Positions 45,855-57,500 of a stretch of DNA of 64,000 bases are shown here, in pieces. This stretch comes from Ryuthela nishihirai. Its lineage: Eukaryota > Arthropoda > Arachnida > Araneae > Heptathelidae. Where the stretch lies: NCBI GenBank assembly GCA_038380435.1, contig JAWZYU010000125.1, forward strand, positions 1-64,000, read 5' to 3'. A program made the translations under genes and the position numbers. The notes below the pieces were generated by a model, which worked only from the letters and a program-made list of their open reading frames with translations, did no database searches and was not told the DNA's origin. The first letter of the stretch is position 1; each line of letters opens with the position of its first letter.

Positions 45855-46325
45855 AAACTTGATGGGAGACTACCATCTGTCTCCCAACAGCTGTTCCAGT
45901 GAGTCCCCTCCCCCAACCTTCTCTGAGCCTTCGGGGTCCTTGTGACTTGGCAATTTTCCCCATTGTGTGCAAAATAGTGCCGCTCATAGGTGAAACAACC
46001 CAACTTTTAAGAACATGTTGGATGGCCTTGACGGGAGGCTACCATCTGTCTCCCAACAGCTGTTCCAGTGGTCCCCACCCCAAAACTTCTCTGAGACCTC
46101 GGGGTCCTTGTGACTTGGATATTTAGCCCATGGTGTGCAAAAAAGTCCCGCTCAGAGGTAAAACAACCCAACGTTAAAGGACATGCTGTATGGCCTTGAC
46201 GGGAGGCTACCATCTGTCTCCCAACAGCTGTTCCAGTAGGTCCCCTCCCCCAACCTTCTGTGAACCTTCGGGGTCCTTGTGATATGGTCATTTAGCCCAC
46301 TGTGTGCAAAAAAAGTGCCGCTCAG
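45855..46325 (+). mobile_element. SINE1 tail array, about 2.7 units, no head
   Basis: Starts AACTTGATGGGAGACTACC next to the inverted head of the previous copy. Further units from about 46005 and 46173. Ends in GTGCCGCTCAGAAATA. Confidence 0.85.
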
Positions 46326-46947
46326 AAATATAAAAATGCAAAACGAAAAAAAAAAAGAAACGTGATTTTCTGACAGTTTTCAAAACAATGTAAGGCCATA
46401 ACACATTTAAAAGCATTATTTCTGATTGCGAGTATTTCAACTGTTTATTCTGGCGAATTCTGATGATTTCTATCCCCCCCCCCTCACCCCTAAACTACTA
46501 CGAATGAAGGACCTAACGATCCAAAAGGTCAGAAGTGAATTCCGAATGTCACAATCACGAGTCCGCACTTGATAAGTGGTTACAGTAAACTGCAAACATC
46601 GACAACCAGGAGCCATTTAGCTGTAAAGCCTAGCTGGCTTTTACAATTAAACCAAATGACCCGTTTCCAACTGCGGGCCCCTCGTTTGGTGGAGCTACAA
46701 ACGGCTAATTTGCAGTTGGTGCCTGTGAATTCAAATGCTTAATTATGACGTCGCTTCTGTGCTCGCAAGGCCCGCTGAAAATTTCTGATTTGTTTAAGTA
46801 CTGCTCTTACAAGTGAACTTTAGGCTGACTTCTCTGCATTGAGATTAATACATAGGCGATTGTTTGGATAATTTATCAGCAAATTTAATGATAGTGACGC
46901 GAATCGTGCAATTAAAGATGTTGAATCTTGGGGTTCTGCTTTTCTAC
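46326..46947. other. Unique spacer, nothing recognised
   Basis: No repeat partner in the window. Contains a C-run near 46473 and no plausible gene. Confidence 0.4.
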
Positions 46948-47830
46948 GTTGGGTTGTTTTTACCTTTGAACGGAATTTTTTTCCACACAATGGGCTAAAT
47001 GGCCAGGTCACATGGACCCCGAAGGCTCAGAGATTGTTGGGGGAGGGGATCCACTGGAACAGCTGTTGGGAGACAGATGGTAGTTCCCGTCAAGGCTATC
47101 CAGGGTGTTCTTTAACGTTGGATTATTTTACCTATGAGCTGCATTATTTTGCACACAATGGACTAAATGGCCAGGTCACAAGGACCCCGAAGGCTCAGAG
47201 AAGGTTGGGGGAAGGGACCCTCTGGAACAGCTGTTGGGAGACAGATGGTAGCCTCCCGTCAAGGCTATCCAGTGTGTTCTTTAACGTTGGATTATTTTAC
47301 CTATGACCTGCATTTTTTTGCACACAATGGACTAAATGGCCAGGTCACAAGGACCCCGAAGGCTCAGAGAAAGTTGGGGAGACGAGACCCACTGGACAGC
47401 TGTTACGAGACAGATGGTATCCTCCCGTCAAGGATATCCAGTGTGTTCTTTAACGTTGGGTTGTTTTACCTCTGAGCGGATTTTTTTCCCCACACAATGG
47501 GCACAACAGGTCATATGGACCCCGAAGGCTCAGAGATTGTTGGGGGAGGGGATCCACTGGAACAGCAGTTGGGAGACAGATGGTAGCTTCTCATCAAGGC
47601 CATCCAATGTATTCTTCAGCGTACACAGGGTATGGCTCTGCAGCACACAGTGCCACTGCTTAACGTCCCATCCGACGGACGGCGGCCTTTCCAAGCTCAT
47701 CGGTGTCCCCTACTGACCGCGGACAGGGCGGGGAGTTTTGGGGAGATAAATCTCAACTCGGGCTCGGACGGGACTCGAACCTGGGAACTGCAAATTACGA
47801 GTCTGGCACGCTACCGACTCCATCGCCCCA
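46948..47830 (-). mobile_element. SINE1 with 4 tail units
   Basis: Units near 46949, 47118, 47288 and 47457. Body from about 47628; diverged head to about 47830. Units 2 and 3 share GGATTATTTTACCTATGA. Confidence 0.88.
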
Positions 47831-48403
47831 AATGAGAACATCTGACATTCGAATTCAACGCCTGCCAAAACCGAGTATCTTTTATTTTAAATAACAATTT
47901 TACTTTTACAAAAAAAAACTTAAAAAAAAAACACCTCAATACTTCAACCCCTTTAAAAATCAGTCGTGTTAAGAAAAAAAAAAGTTCAATTTTTTTTTGT
48001 TTTACAAAAGTTTCAAGAGAGTTTTCCTCTGGCTAATGCTTCTACAAGTGTAAAGTTGTACCAATGCGCAGTGGCCTTGCGGGACTGTCTTGTTGTGAGT
48101 GCTGTACCGTGTAGCTCGGGGCATTTAGTTGCACCCACGGTGAGTCATTCATTACATCTTTGATGAAGAATAAATAGGCCTAGCTGAACCTTGCGAAGCT
48201 CTCTCAACACTTATAATGGCTCTCCAAGTTTTGCAGCTCTCTTTTATTGCCTAGTGAGACATTGTAAAGGGACATTAAAGTTGTTTGCACACGATGCAGA
48301 AGAAGATATTTGTAAAACACACTGAAAAGCCATCTACGCCGGGTCTCCTGTAATGAGATTCCGTTAACATTATTTCTCATTTCGTATCCTGTTGCTCCTT
48401 TAA
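47831..48403. other. Unique spacer, nothing recognised
   Basis: A/T-rich at first, then mixed. No gene recognised. Confidence 0.4.
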
Positions 48404-48497
48404 CTTTTAGCGGAAGTTTCGATAAGGTTGCTATGACGACATAAAGGCGTTGTTGTTTATAGTCTTTGGGGAGTTATTTTCGCTGCGATATATAAGG
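48404..48497 (+). repeat. 94-bp direct repeat, left copy
   Basis: CTTTTAGCGGAAGTTTCGAT...GCTGCGATATATAAGG. Identical to 49156-49249 except one T/C. The two copies border SINE1 48498-49155. Confidence 0.93.
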
Positions 48498-49155
48498 TTG
48501 GTTGGTTGTTTTACCTCTGAGCGGCACTTTTTTGCACACCATGGACTAAATGGCCAGGTCACATGAACCCCGAAGGCTCAGAGAAGGTTGGTGGAGGGGT
48601 GGGTTGTTTTACCTCTGAGCGGCACTCTTTTGCACACCATGGGCTAAATGGCCAGGTCACATGGACCCCGAAGGCTCAGAGAAGGTTGGTGGAGGGGTTG
48701 GGTTGTTTTACCTCTGAGCGGCACTCTTTTGCACACCATGGGCTAAATGGCCAGGTCACATGGACCCCGAAGGCTCAGAGAAGGTTGGTGCAGGGGTTGG
48801 GTTGTTTTACCTCTGAGCGGCACTCTTTTGCACACCATGGGCTAAATGGCCAGGTCACATGGACCCCGAAGGCTCAGAGAAGGTTGGGGGAGGGGACCCA
48901 CTGGAACAGCTGTTGGGAGACGGATGGTAGCCTCCCGTCAAGGCCATCCAGCGTGGTCTTTAACGTGCACAGGTGCACAGGGTTAACGTGCCGACGGACG
49001 GCGGCCTTTCCAAGCCCATCGGTGTCCCCTACTGACCGTGGGCAGGGCGGGGTATTTTGCAGAGATAAATCTCAACGCTGACCCAGCTGGGACTCGAACC
49101 TGGGAACTACAGATTACGAGCCTGGCGCGCTACCGACTGAGCCACCCACGAAGAT
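48498..49155 (-). mobile_element. SINE1 with three 99-bp truncated units and one full unit
   Basis: Truncated units from 48498, 48600 and 48698 stop at AGAAGGTTGGTGGAGGGG and restart. A full unit runs from 48797, then a shortened body (GTGCACAGGTGCACAGGG...) and head to about 49155. Confidence 0.9.
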
Positions 49156-49249
49156 CTTTTAGCGGAAGTTTCGATAAGGTTGCTATGACGACATAAAGGC
49201 GTCGTTGTTTATAGTCTTTGGGGAGTTATTTTCGCTGCGATATATAAGG
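49156..49249 (+). repeat. 94-bp direct repeat, right copy
   Basis: Same sequence as 48404-48497 with one substitution (GGCGTCG against GGCGTTG). It begins directly after the SINE1 head. Confidence 0.93.
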
Positions 49250-49373
49250 GAAATGGCGTGAGTTCTATGAGTGTTAATAGCGGTATCAATATATTTGAGG
49301 ATGTTTGTTTTATTTATTTTATTATATACTAGCTGAACGTACTCGCCGCTGCCCGGGTGCCACTTTTTACCTG

Positions 49374-49739
49374 TTGGGTTGGGTTGTTTTACCTCTGAGC
49401 GGCACTTTTTTGCACACCATGGGCTAAATGGCCAGGTCACACGGACCCCGAAGGCTCAGGGTTGGGTTGGGTTGTTTTATCTCTGAGCGGCACTTTTTTG
49501 CACAACATGGGCTAAATGGCCAGGTCACATGGACCCCGAAGGCTCAGAGAAGGTTGGGGGAGGGGACCCACTGGAACAGCTGTTGGCAGACAGATGGTAG
49601 CCTCCCGTCAAGGCCATCCAGCGTGTTCTTTAACGTGCACAGGGTATGGCTCTCCCGCACATGGGGCCACGGCTTAACGTTCCATCCGACGGACGGCAGC
49701 CTTTCCAAACCCATCGGTGTCCCCTACTGACCGTGGGCA
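49374..49739 (-). mobile_element. SINE1, one partial and one full unit, 5' truncated, TSD-flanked
   Basis: A first partial unit (49374-49465) precedes a full unit, then a body that ends at GACCGTGGGCA. Repeats of about 21 bp (CCGGGTGCCACTTTTTACCTG at 49353-49373 and a near-identical stretch at 49740-49760) flank it. Confidence 0.88.
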
Positions 49740-49808
49740 CCGGGTGCCACTTTTACCCTGTATGTTCTTATTTTCACTGCATTAAAGGACCACAGCGTCC
49801 CCGTTGCG

Positions 49809-52083
49809 GGGGGGCGGTGGTGGCTCAGTCGGTAGCGCGCCAAGCTCGTATTATGCAGTTCCCAGGTTCGAGTCCCAGCTGGGTCAGCGTTGAGATTTAT
49901 CTCCGCAAAATTTCCCCGCCCTGCCCACGTCAGTAGGGGACACCGATGAGTTTGGAAAGACCGCCGTCCGGCGGATAGGACGTTAAACCGTGGTCACGTG
50001 TGCGGGGAGAGCCATACCCTGTGCACGTTAAAGAACACGCTAGATGGCCTTGACGGGAGGCTACCATCTGTCTCCCAACAACTGTTCCAGTGGGTCCCCT
50101 TTCCCAACCTTCTCTGAGCCTTCGGGGTCCTTGTGACCTTGCCATTTAGCCCATGGTGTGCAAAAAAGTGCCGCTCAGAGGTAAAACAACCCAACGTTAA
50201 AGAACATGCTGGATGGCTTTAATGGGAGACTACCATCTGTCTCCCAACAATTGTTCCAGTGGGTCCCCTTTCCCAACCTTCTCCGAGCCTTCGGGGACCT
50301 TGCCATGGTGTGCAAAAAGGCAAGGTGTGCAAAAGTGGTGGCAAGGTGTGCAAAAAAGTGCCGCTCATGGGTAAAACAATCCAACGTTAAAGAACACGCT
50401 GGATGTCCTTAACGGAAACTACCATCTGTCTCCCAACAGCTGTTCCAGTGGGTCCCATCCCCCAACCTTCTCTGAGCCTTCAGGGTCCATGTGACCTGAC
50501 CATTTAGCCGATGGTGTGCAAAAAAGTGCCGCTCAGAGGTAAAACAACCGTACGTTAAGGAACATGCTGGATGGCCTTAATGGGAGACTACCATCTGTAT
50601 TCCAACAATTGTTCCAGTGGGTGTCCTTTCCCAACCTTCTCCGAGCCTTCGGGGGCATTGCCATATAGCCCAAGGTGTGCAAAAAAGTGCCGCTCATGGG
50701 TAAAACAATCCAACGTTAAAGAACACGCTGGATGTCCTTGACGGAAAGCTACCATCTGTCTCCCAACAGTTGTTCCAGTGGGTCCCATCCCCCAACCTTC
50801 TCTGAGCCTTCAGGGTCCATGTGACCTGGCCATTTAGTCCATGGTGTGCAAAAAAGTGCCGCTCAGAGGTAAAACGACCCTACGTTAAAGAACATGCTGG
50901 ATGGCCTAAATGGGAGACTACCATCTGTCTCCCAACAGCTGTTCCAGGGGGGTCCCCTTTCCCAACCTTCTCTGAGCCTTCGGGGTCCTTGTGACCTGGC
51001 CATTTAGTCCATGGTGTGCAAAAAAGTGCCGCTCAGAGGTAAAACGACCCTACGTTAAAGAACATGCTGGATGGCCTAAATGGGAGACTACCATCTGTCT
51101 CCCAACAGCTGTTCCAGTGGGTCCCCTTTCCCAACCTTCTCTGAGCCTTCGGGGTCCTTGTGACCTTGCCATTTAGCCCATGGTGTGCAAAAAAGTGCCG
51201 CTCAGAGGTAAAACAACCCAACGTTAAAGAACATGCTGGATGGCTTTAATGGGAGACTACCATCTGTCTCCCAACAATTGTTCCAGTGGGTCCCCTTTCC
51301 CAACCTTCTCCGAGCCTTCGGGGACCTTGCCATGGTGTGCAAAAAGGCAAGGTGTGCAAAAGTGGGTGGCAAGGTGTGCAAAAAAGTGCCGCTCATGGGT
51401 AAAACAATCCAACGTTAAAGAACACGCTGGATGTCCTTAACGGAAACTACCATCTGTCTCCCAACAGCTGTTCCAGTGGGTCCCATCCCCCAACCTTCTC
51501 TGAGCCTTCAGGGTCCATGTGACCTGACCATTTAGCCGATGGTGTGCAAAAAAGTGCCGCTCAGAGGTAAAACAACCGTACGTTAAGGAACATGCTGGAT
51601 GGCCTTAATGGGAGACTACCATCTGTATTCCAACAATTGTTCCAGTGGGTGTCCTTTCCCAACCTTCTCCGAGCCTTCGGGGGCATTGCCATATAGCCCA
51701 AGGTGTGCAAAAAAGTGCCGCTCATGGGTAAAACAATCCAACGTTAAAGAACACGCTGGATGTCCTTGACGGAAAGCTACCATCTGTCTCCCAACAGTTG
51801 TTCCAGTGGGTCCCATCCCCCAACCTTCTCTGAGCCTTCAGGGTCCATGTGACCTGGCCATTTAGTCCATGGTGTGCAAAAAAGTGCCGCTCAGAGGTAA
51901 AACGACCCTACGTTAAAGAACATGCTGGATGGCCTAAATGGGAGACTACCATCTGTCTCCCAACAGCTGTTCCAGGGGGGTCCCCTTTCCCAACCTTCTC
52001 TGAGCCTTCGGGGTCCTTGTGACCTTACCATACAGTCCAAGGTGTGCAAAAAAGTGCCGCTCATAGGTAACACAACCCACAAC
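49809..52083 (+). mobile_element. SINE1 with about 12 tail units and higher-order duplication
   Basis: Head from about 49809 (GGTGGTGGCTCAGTCGGTAG), B box GGTTCGAGTCC, body, then tail units from about 50027 to 52083. The segment about 50085-50985 recurs at about 51113-52018 (offset 1,027-1,028 bp, almost identical, one extra G). Several units are shortened or carry TATTCCAACAATTG variants. Confidence 0.93.
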
Positions 52084-52229
52084 TCCGTGTGGTCCGGTGA
52101 TTGGCTTAAAAAACGAGTTTCCACTTGGCCCGTGGCTTCGTTTCTACACAAATCGTGACAGCTTGTGTCTCACTTTTAATATTCATATTTTGTTGTTTCC
52201 TGCACTAATGGTTAGTTTCCTGAGTATCC

Positions 52230-52790
52230 CCCCCCCCCGACATTTTATGATAATTTGAAAACGAAGAATTTCCCGGTGTTGCAAAGATCATTGCTGACTC
52301 GACGCGCACTCAAAGAACCGTGGGAAATGATCGAAATATTTATTTCGTGAGATTTTGGCATTCTGTAATTCCCGACGTACTTCACCGAAAGGTCCCAAAT
52401 TTCGTAGGTGGGTTACCCCTGCCCGACCCCATGTTTGGTTAGAAAATCAAGTTCCTAGCTGCAATGGAACGCCTAAATAATGCCTTTCAAAATGTGGGGA
52501 ATCTGGCAACGAAAGCAAAATTGCAGCAGAAGATTTAAATGTTAACGCTTTACTTTCACAGTTAGGGAGCAGAAAATGGCAACAGTAAATTTGACAGCGT
52601 TTCTCGTTTTCCGTAGGAATAGCATGGTAAATATATTTGGTTCTAGCAAGCCTCCCATTTGGACTTTCAATCTGAAATTTGGCACTGCAATCCGGACCAC
52701 AACCAGAAAAGTTCTCTGAAAATTTGGAGTGTGTACGTAGATTTTCCGATCGTTATGGCTACCACAGGTAGACAGACAGTCATCTTTTGT
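52230..52790 (-). repeat. Undescribed dispersed repeat family A, copy 2
   Basis: The reverse complement aligns with 35040-35585 over its whole length, including CAAATTTTCAGAGAAC, GTGCCAAATTTCAGATTGAA and GTTGCCAGATTCCCCACATTT. No intact frame. It may be a terminal or UTR part of an old mobile element. Confidence 0.75.
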
Positions 52791-53195
52791 TACATGGATT
52801 TAGGTACGTATAGCAAAAAGTGATCTTTGATAATGTCTTAAACTGTTTTTCGAGTCGTAAATTCAGTTTCTTTATGCATTTATTTTATGTTTTCGGTACA
52901 CATGGTCAAAAGCAATCCATGTTACTATCTTAAATTGATTTCAGAACTGTGAAAAAGTTATTTTTATTAATACACTGTATTGCAAAAAGTGTCCGGACAC
53001 TTTCATGTTAAGTGAACGAATAGCGACATTGAAATCTACCTCACTCTGAAAATAAGCTACTTAGGGGAAAAAAGTCTAGACTCGGTCAAGTTGTTCTAGT
53101 TGAAGGTCAACTCGGTCTAGTTGAAGGTCTCGGTCAGAGATCTCTAAATCTCTATTTTCTAAAATATTAATCTAATATTTAAAGAGTTGTTTGGG
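52791..53195. other. AT-rich spacer with one mariner-like end word
   Basis: At about 52975, TGTATTGCAAAAAGTGTCCG resembles a Tc1/mariner terminus, but no matching opposite end is found. CTCGGTCTAGTTGAAGGTC is locally repeated at 53090-53135. Confidence 0.35.
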
Positions 53196-54180
53196 TTGGG
53201 TTGTTTTACCTCTGAACGGCACTTTTTTGCACACCATGGGCTAAATGGCCAGGTCACATGGCCCCCGAAGGCTCAGAGAAGGTTGGGGGAGGGGACCCAC
53301 TAGAAAAAATGTTATGAGACAAATGGTAGCCTCCCGTCAAGGCTATCCAGCGTTTTCTTTAACGCTGGATTGTTTAACCTCTGAGCGACACTTTTATACA
53401 CACAATGGGCTAAATGGGCAGGTCACAAGGACTCCGAAGGCTCAGAGAAGCCTGGGGGAGGGGACCCACTGGAACAGCTGTTAGGATACAGATGGTAGCC
53501 TCCAGTCAAGGCCATCCAGTGTGTTCCTTAACGTTGGGTTGTTTTACCTCTGACCACCTTTTTGCACACAATGGGCTAAATGGCCAGGTCACAAGGACCC
53601 CGAAGGCTCAGAGAAGGTAACCAACTGGAAAAAATGTCATGAGACAGATGGTAGCCTCCCGTCAAGGCTATCCAGCGTTTTCTTTAATTCTGGGTTGTTT
53701 AACCTCTGAGCGACACTTTTATACACAATGGGCTAAATGGGCAGGTCGCAAGGACTCCTAAGGCTCAGAGAAGGCTGGGGAAGAGACCCACTGGAACAGC
53801 TGTTAGGATACAGATGGTAACCTCCAGTCAAGGCCATCCAGTATGTTCCTTAACGTTGGATTGTTTTACCTCTGACCACTTTTTTGCACACAATGGGAAA
53901 AAATGGTCAAGTCACAAGCACCCCGAGGAATCAGAAGGTTGGAGGGGAATTCACTACACAGCTGTTGGGAGACAGATGATTTGCTCATTTCTAGTCCATC
54001 CAGCGTGTTCTTTAACATGCACAGGGCATACTCTCTCTCTCTCTCTCACACGGGCCACGGCTTAACGTACAATATGACGGACGGCAGCTTTTACAAGCCC
54101 ATCTGTATCCACCTAATCCAGCTGGGACTCGAACCTGTAAACTGCACTTTACGAGCCTGGGTCGCTACAGACTAACTTAT
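53196..54180 (-). mobile_element. SINE1 with 5 diverged tail units
   Basis: Units near 53196, 53365, 53536, 53688 and 53859. Units 1-2 and 3-4 share private features (AAAAAATGT(T/C)ATGAGACA, CACTTTTATACACA), so a two-unit block was duplicated. The body (54022 on) contains a (CT)n run at about 54030-54047; the head is truncated near 54180. Confidence 0.88.
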
Positions 54181-54182
54181 CG

Positions 54183-54566
54183 GATTGGATTGTTTTACCT
54201 CTGAGCGGCACTTTTTTGCACACCATGGGCTAAATGGCCAGGTCACATGGACCCCGAAGGCTCAGAGAAGGTTGGGGGAGTGGACCCACTGGAACAGCTG
54301 TTGGGAGACAGATGGTTGCCTCCCGTCAAGGCCATCCAGCGTGTTCTTTAACGTGCACAGGGTATGGCTCTCCCGCACACGGGGCCACGGCTTAACATCC
54401 CATCCGACGGATGGCGGCCTTTCCAAGCCCATCGGTGTCCCCTACTGACCGTGGGCAGGGCGGGAGAAATTTTGCGGAGATAAATCTCAACGCTGACCCA
54501 GCTGGGACTCGAACCTGGGAACTACAGATTACGAGCCTGGAGCGCTACCGACTGAGCCACCCCCGC
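54183..54566 (-). mobile_element. SINE1, single unit, complete head
   Basis: Near-consensus single-unit copy of 384 bp, from TTGGATTGTTTTACC to GAGCCACCCCCGC. It abuts the truncated head of the preceding array. Confidence 0.92.
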
Positions 54567-55224
54567 AGACTGTAACACTCCAGCCAAATTCCCTAACGAA
54601 ATCAAAATCCGTTTAAAGCCCGATCCAGTAGTCAGTTAACTAAAACGCTCTCTCTAAAATTCACAAGTTATATATATATAGTTTGGCAACATCACTGCAG
54701 AAAATTTCATTCCCACTACTAATTACCTGAAGCCTCATTTGCACAAACATGTAACCATGTCCGAATTAGCTTTCTCAGTGCTCGATGTTAATTGTCCTTC
54801 CCACGTGAAGTTTTGGAATTCGACGCTGGTGGGCGCGTGGTTTCATGCGACTGCCCCGAAATGCACATGTCAAAATCCCGTGCTATACACGGCGTTGATT
54901 TAACAGAGGTAGCTGTAATTTGCCATGCCCGTTAGCATTGCAATCCGGGGTTTCTAAATTGATTGAACATGTTAATTTTATCTCTGTGTGTTTTAACAGA
55001 AAAGCACGTTGTTTGTTATTGTTGCCCTAAAGGCTTTGAATGTATAGGATGAAATTAAACTCTGGTATCGTGTCTTTTTGGTTAGTTAAGAATGGTCTGT
55101 TTGGGTGTCTATTTGCATAATGCACTTTAGCGACCGGAAATCGGAAGTGATTACTTAAAGATGGCAAAAGAGGAGTTAAAGATCATTCGAACAGATTGCA
55201 AATGGCTTTGTATTTGCAGGTTAG
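54567..55224. other. Unique spacer; possible promoter and first exon at right end
   Basis: No repeats. At 55134-55149 CCGGAAATCGGAAGTG contains two ETS-like GGAA cores. ATTTGCATAATG (about 55111) contains an octamer-like word. AAGATGGC (55158-55165) matches a YY1-like core and includes an ATG. The frame from 55161 reads MAKEELKIIRTDCKWLCIC, then CAG/GTTAGG, which resembles a splice donor, just before a SINE1 tail. Confidence 0.3.
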
Positions 55225-55948
55225 GTTGGGTTGTTTTACCTCTGAGCGGCACTTTTTTTCAATACCATGGGCTTAATGGCCAGGTCACATGGACCCCGAA
55301 GGCTCAGAGAAGGTTGGGAGAGGGGACCCACTGGAACAGCTGTTGGGAGACAGATGGTAGCCTCCCGTCAAGGCCATCCAGCGAGTTCTTTAACGTTGGG
55401 TTGTTTTACCTATGAATGGCACTTTTTTGCACACCATGGGCTAAATAGCCAGGTCACATGGACCCCGAAGGCTCAGAGAAGGTTGGGGGAGGGGACACAC
55501 TGGAACAGCTGTTGGGAGACAGATGGTAACCTCCCATCAAGGCCATCCAGCGTGTTCTTTAACGTTGGGTTGTTTTACCTATGAATGGCACTTTTTTGCA
55601 CACCATGGGCTAAACGGCCAGGTCACATGGACCCCGAAGGCTCAGAGAACGTTGGGAGAGGGGACCCACTGGAACAGCTGTTGGGAGACATATTGTAGCC
55701 TGCCGTCAAGGCCATCCAGCGTGTTCTTTAACGTGCACAGGGTATGTCTCTCCCGCACACGGAGCCACGGCTTAACGTCCCATCCGACGGACGGCGGCCG
55801 TTCCAAGCCCATCGGTGTCCCCTACTGACCATTGGCAGGGCGGGGAATTTTTGCGGAGATAAATCTCAACGCTGACCCAGCTGGGACTCGAACCTGGGAA
55901 CTACAGATTACGAGCCTGGCGCTCTATCGACTGGGCCACCCCCGCCCC
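55225..55948 (-). mobile_element. SINE1 with 3 tail units and complete head
   Basis: Units near 55225, 55397 and 55566. Units 2 and 3 share TACCTATGAATGGCAC. Body from about 55735; head to 55948. Confidence 0.91.
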
Positions 55949-56124
55949 ATTGTATAAAGAAAAAAGATTTATTAAATCATGTCTTAGTGAGAAGTACAGT
56001 ACAAATTTTAAAAACTGTAACAGATTTCATGCTAGAGTAATCTATTCATATACCGCCTATATGACATGGCGCAGACTGATTGTAGTATAATGGCTTTTTT
56101 TTCTTCGTAATGTTGTTGATGGGT

Positions 56125-56330
56125 TGGGTTGTTTTTTCTCTGAGCAGCACTCTCTTTGCACACAATGGGTTAAATGGACAGGTCACAAGGATCCCGACTA
56201 CTCGGAAAAGCTTGGGAGGGAGAGGCCGAATGGACAACTGTCAGCTGACTTATGGTAGCCTCCCATTAAGGCCATCCAGTGTGTTATTTAACTTGCACAC
56301 CTGGTCACGACTTAATGTCTCATCTGACGA
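56125..56330 (-). mobile_element. SINE1 diverged tail unit and body start
   Basis: One old tail unit (GGTTGGGTTGTTTTTTCTCTG to TTATTTAACTTGCACAC) followed by the first part of the body, which leads without a break into the 55-bp minisatellite. Confidence 0.8.
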
Positions 56331-57000
56331 ACGGAGTCCTTCCAAACCCACGGGTGTTTCTATTCTCACCGTAGATGAATGACGAACGGAGTCCTTCGAA
56401 ACCCATGGGTGTTTCTATTCTCACCGTAGATAAATGACGAACGGAGTCCTTCCAAGCCCACGGGTGTTTCTATTCTCACCGTAGATAAATGACGAACGGA
56501 GTCCTTCCAAGCCCACGGGTGTTTCTATTCTCACCGTAGATGAATGACGAACGGAGTCCTTCGAAACCCATGGGTGTTTCTATTCTCACCGTAGATAAAT
56601 GACGAAAGGAGTCCTTCCAATCCCATGGGTGTTTCTATTCTCACCGTAGATAAATGACGAACGCGGTCCTTCCAAACCCATGGATGTTTCCATTCTCACC
56701 GTAGATAAATGACGAACGGAGTCCTTCCAACCCCATGGGTGTTTCTATTGTCACCATAGATAAATGACGAACGGAGTCCTTCCAAGACCATGGGTGTTTC
56801 TATTCTCACCGTAGATAAATGACGAACGCAGTCCTTCCAAGCCCATGGGTGTTTCTATTCTCACCGTAGATAAATGACGAACGGGGTCCTTCCAAACCCA
56901 TGGATGTTTCTATTCTCACCTTAGATAAATGACGAACGGGGTCCTTCCAAGCCCATGGGTGTTTCTATTCTCACCGTAGATAAATGACGAACGCGGTCCT
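56331..57000 (-). repeat. 55-bp minisatellite derived from the SINE1 body
   Basis: GACGAACGGAGTCC recurs exactly every 55 bp (56381, 56436, 56491 and onward), at least 12 units up to the gap. The unit (GACGAACGGAGTCCTTCCAA, GCCCATGGGTGTTTCTATTC, TCACCGTAGATAAAT) aligns with the SINE1 body (GACGGACGGCGGCCTTTCCAA, GCCCATCGGTGTCCCCTAC, TGACCGTGG, GATAAAT). Non-coding. Confidence 0.92.
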
Positions 57001-57200
57001 NNNNNNNNNNNNNNNNNNNNNNNNNNNNNNNNNNNNNNNNNNNNNNNNNNNNNNNNNNNNNNNNNNNNNNNNNNNNNNNNNNNNNNNNNNNNNNNNNNNN
57101 NNNNNNNNNNNNNNNNNNNNNNNNNNNNNNNNNNNNNNNNNNNNNNNNNNNNNNNNNNNNNNNNNNNNNNNNNNNNNNNNNNNNNNNNNNNNNNNNNNNN
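57001..57200. other. Assembly gap, 200 N
   Basis: Exactly 200 unknown bases inside the 55-bp array. The right flank (CTCACGTGGACCTCAAAATA) is not repeat, so the true array length is unknown. Confidence 0.98.
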
Positions 57201-57500
57201 CTCACGTGGACCTCAAAATATCCAACGTTATTTTCATTTTTCAGTATTTTTTTTCTGTAAAATATTTTACAATCATTATAATCTACTATTTCGTACACAT
57301 CTCATGTTTTTCTTAAGTTAATACCAAATGTAATGTGCTTTTTGCTAAATCCACTGCGAAGAACAGATTTATTTTTCTTTATAATTTCTGAAGGAATTTG
57401 GTATTCCACGAAAGTTAATAAATATGATTAATATGTGCATTAATGAAAGTATAGTTGTTGTTTGTGCTGGACAATGGATTGAAATAAGGACCCTTAAAAT
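57201..57500. other. AT-rich spacer, nothing recognised
   Basis: No plausible coding frame or window repeat before the SINE2 fragment. Confidence 0.4.

Noticed and set aside
52970..53005. Tc1/mariner terminus
   Set aside because: TGTATTGCAAAAAGTGTCCG looks right but I found no matching opposite end or TA-bounded element.
56921..57316. Frames of 110-125 codons spanning the gap
   Set aside because: They are composed mostly of unknown bases.
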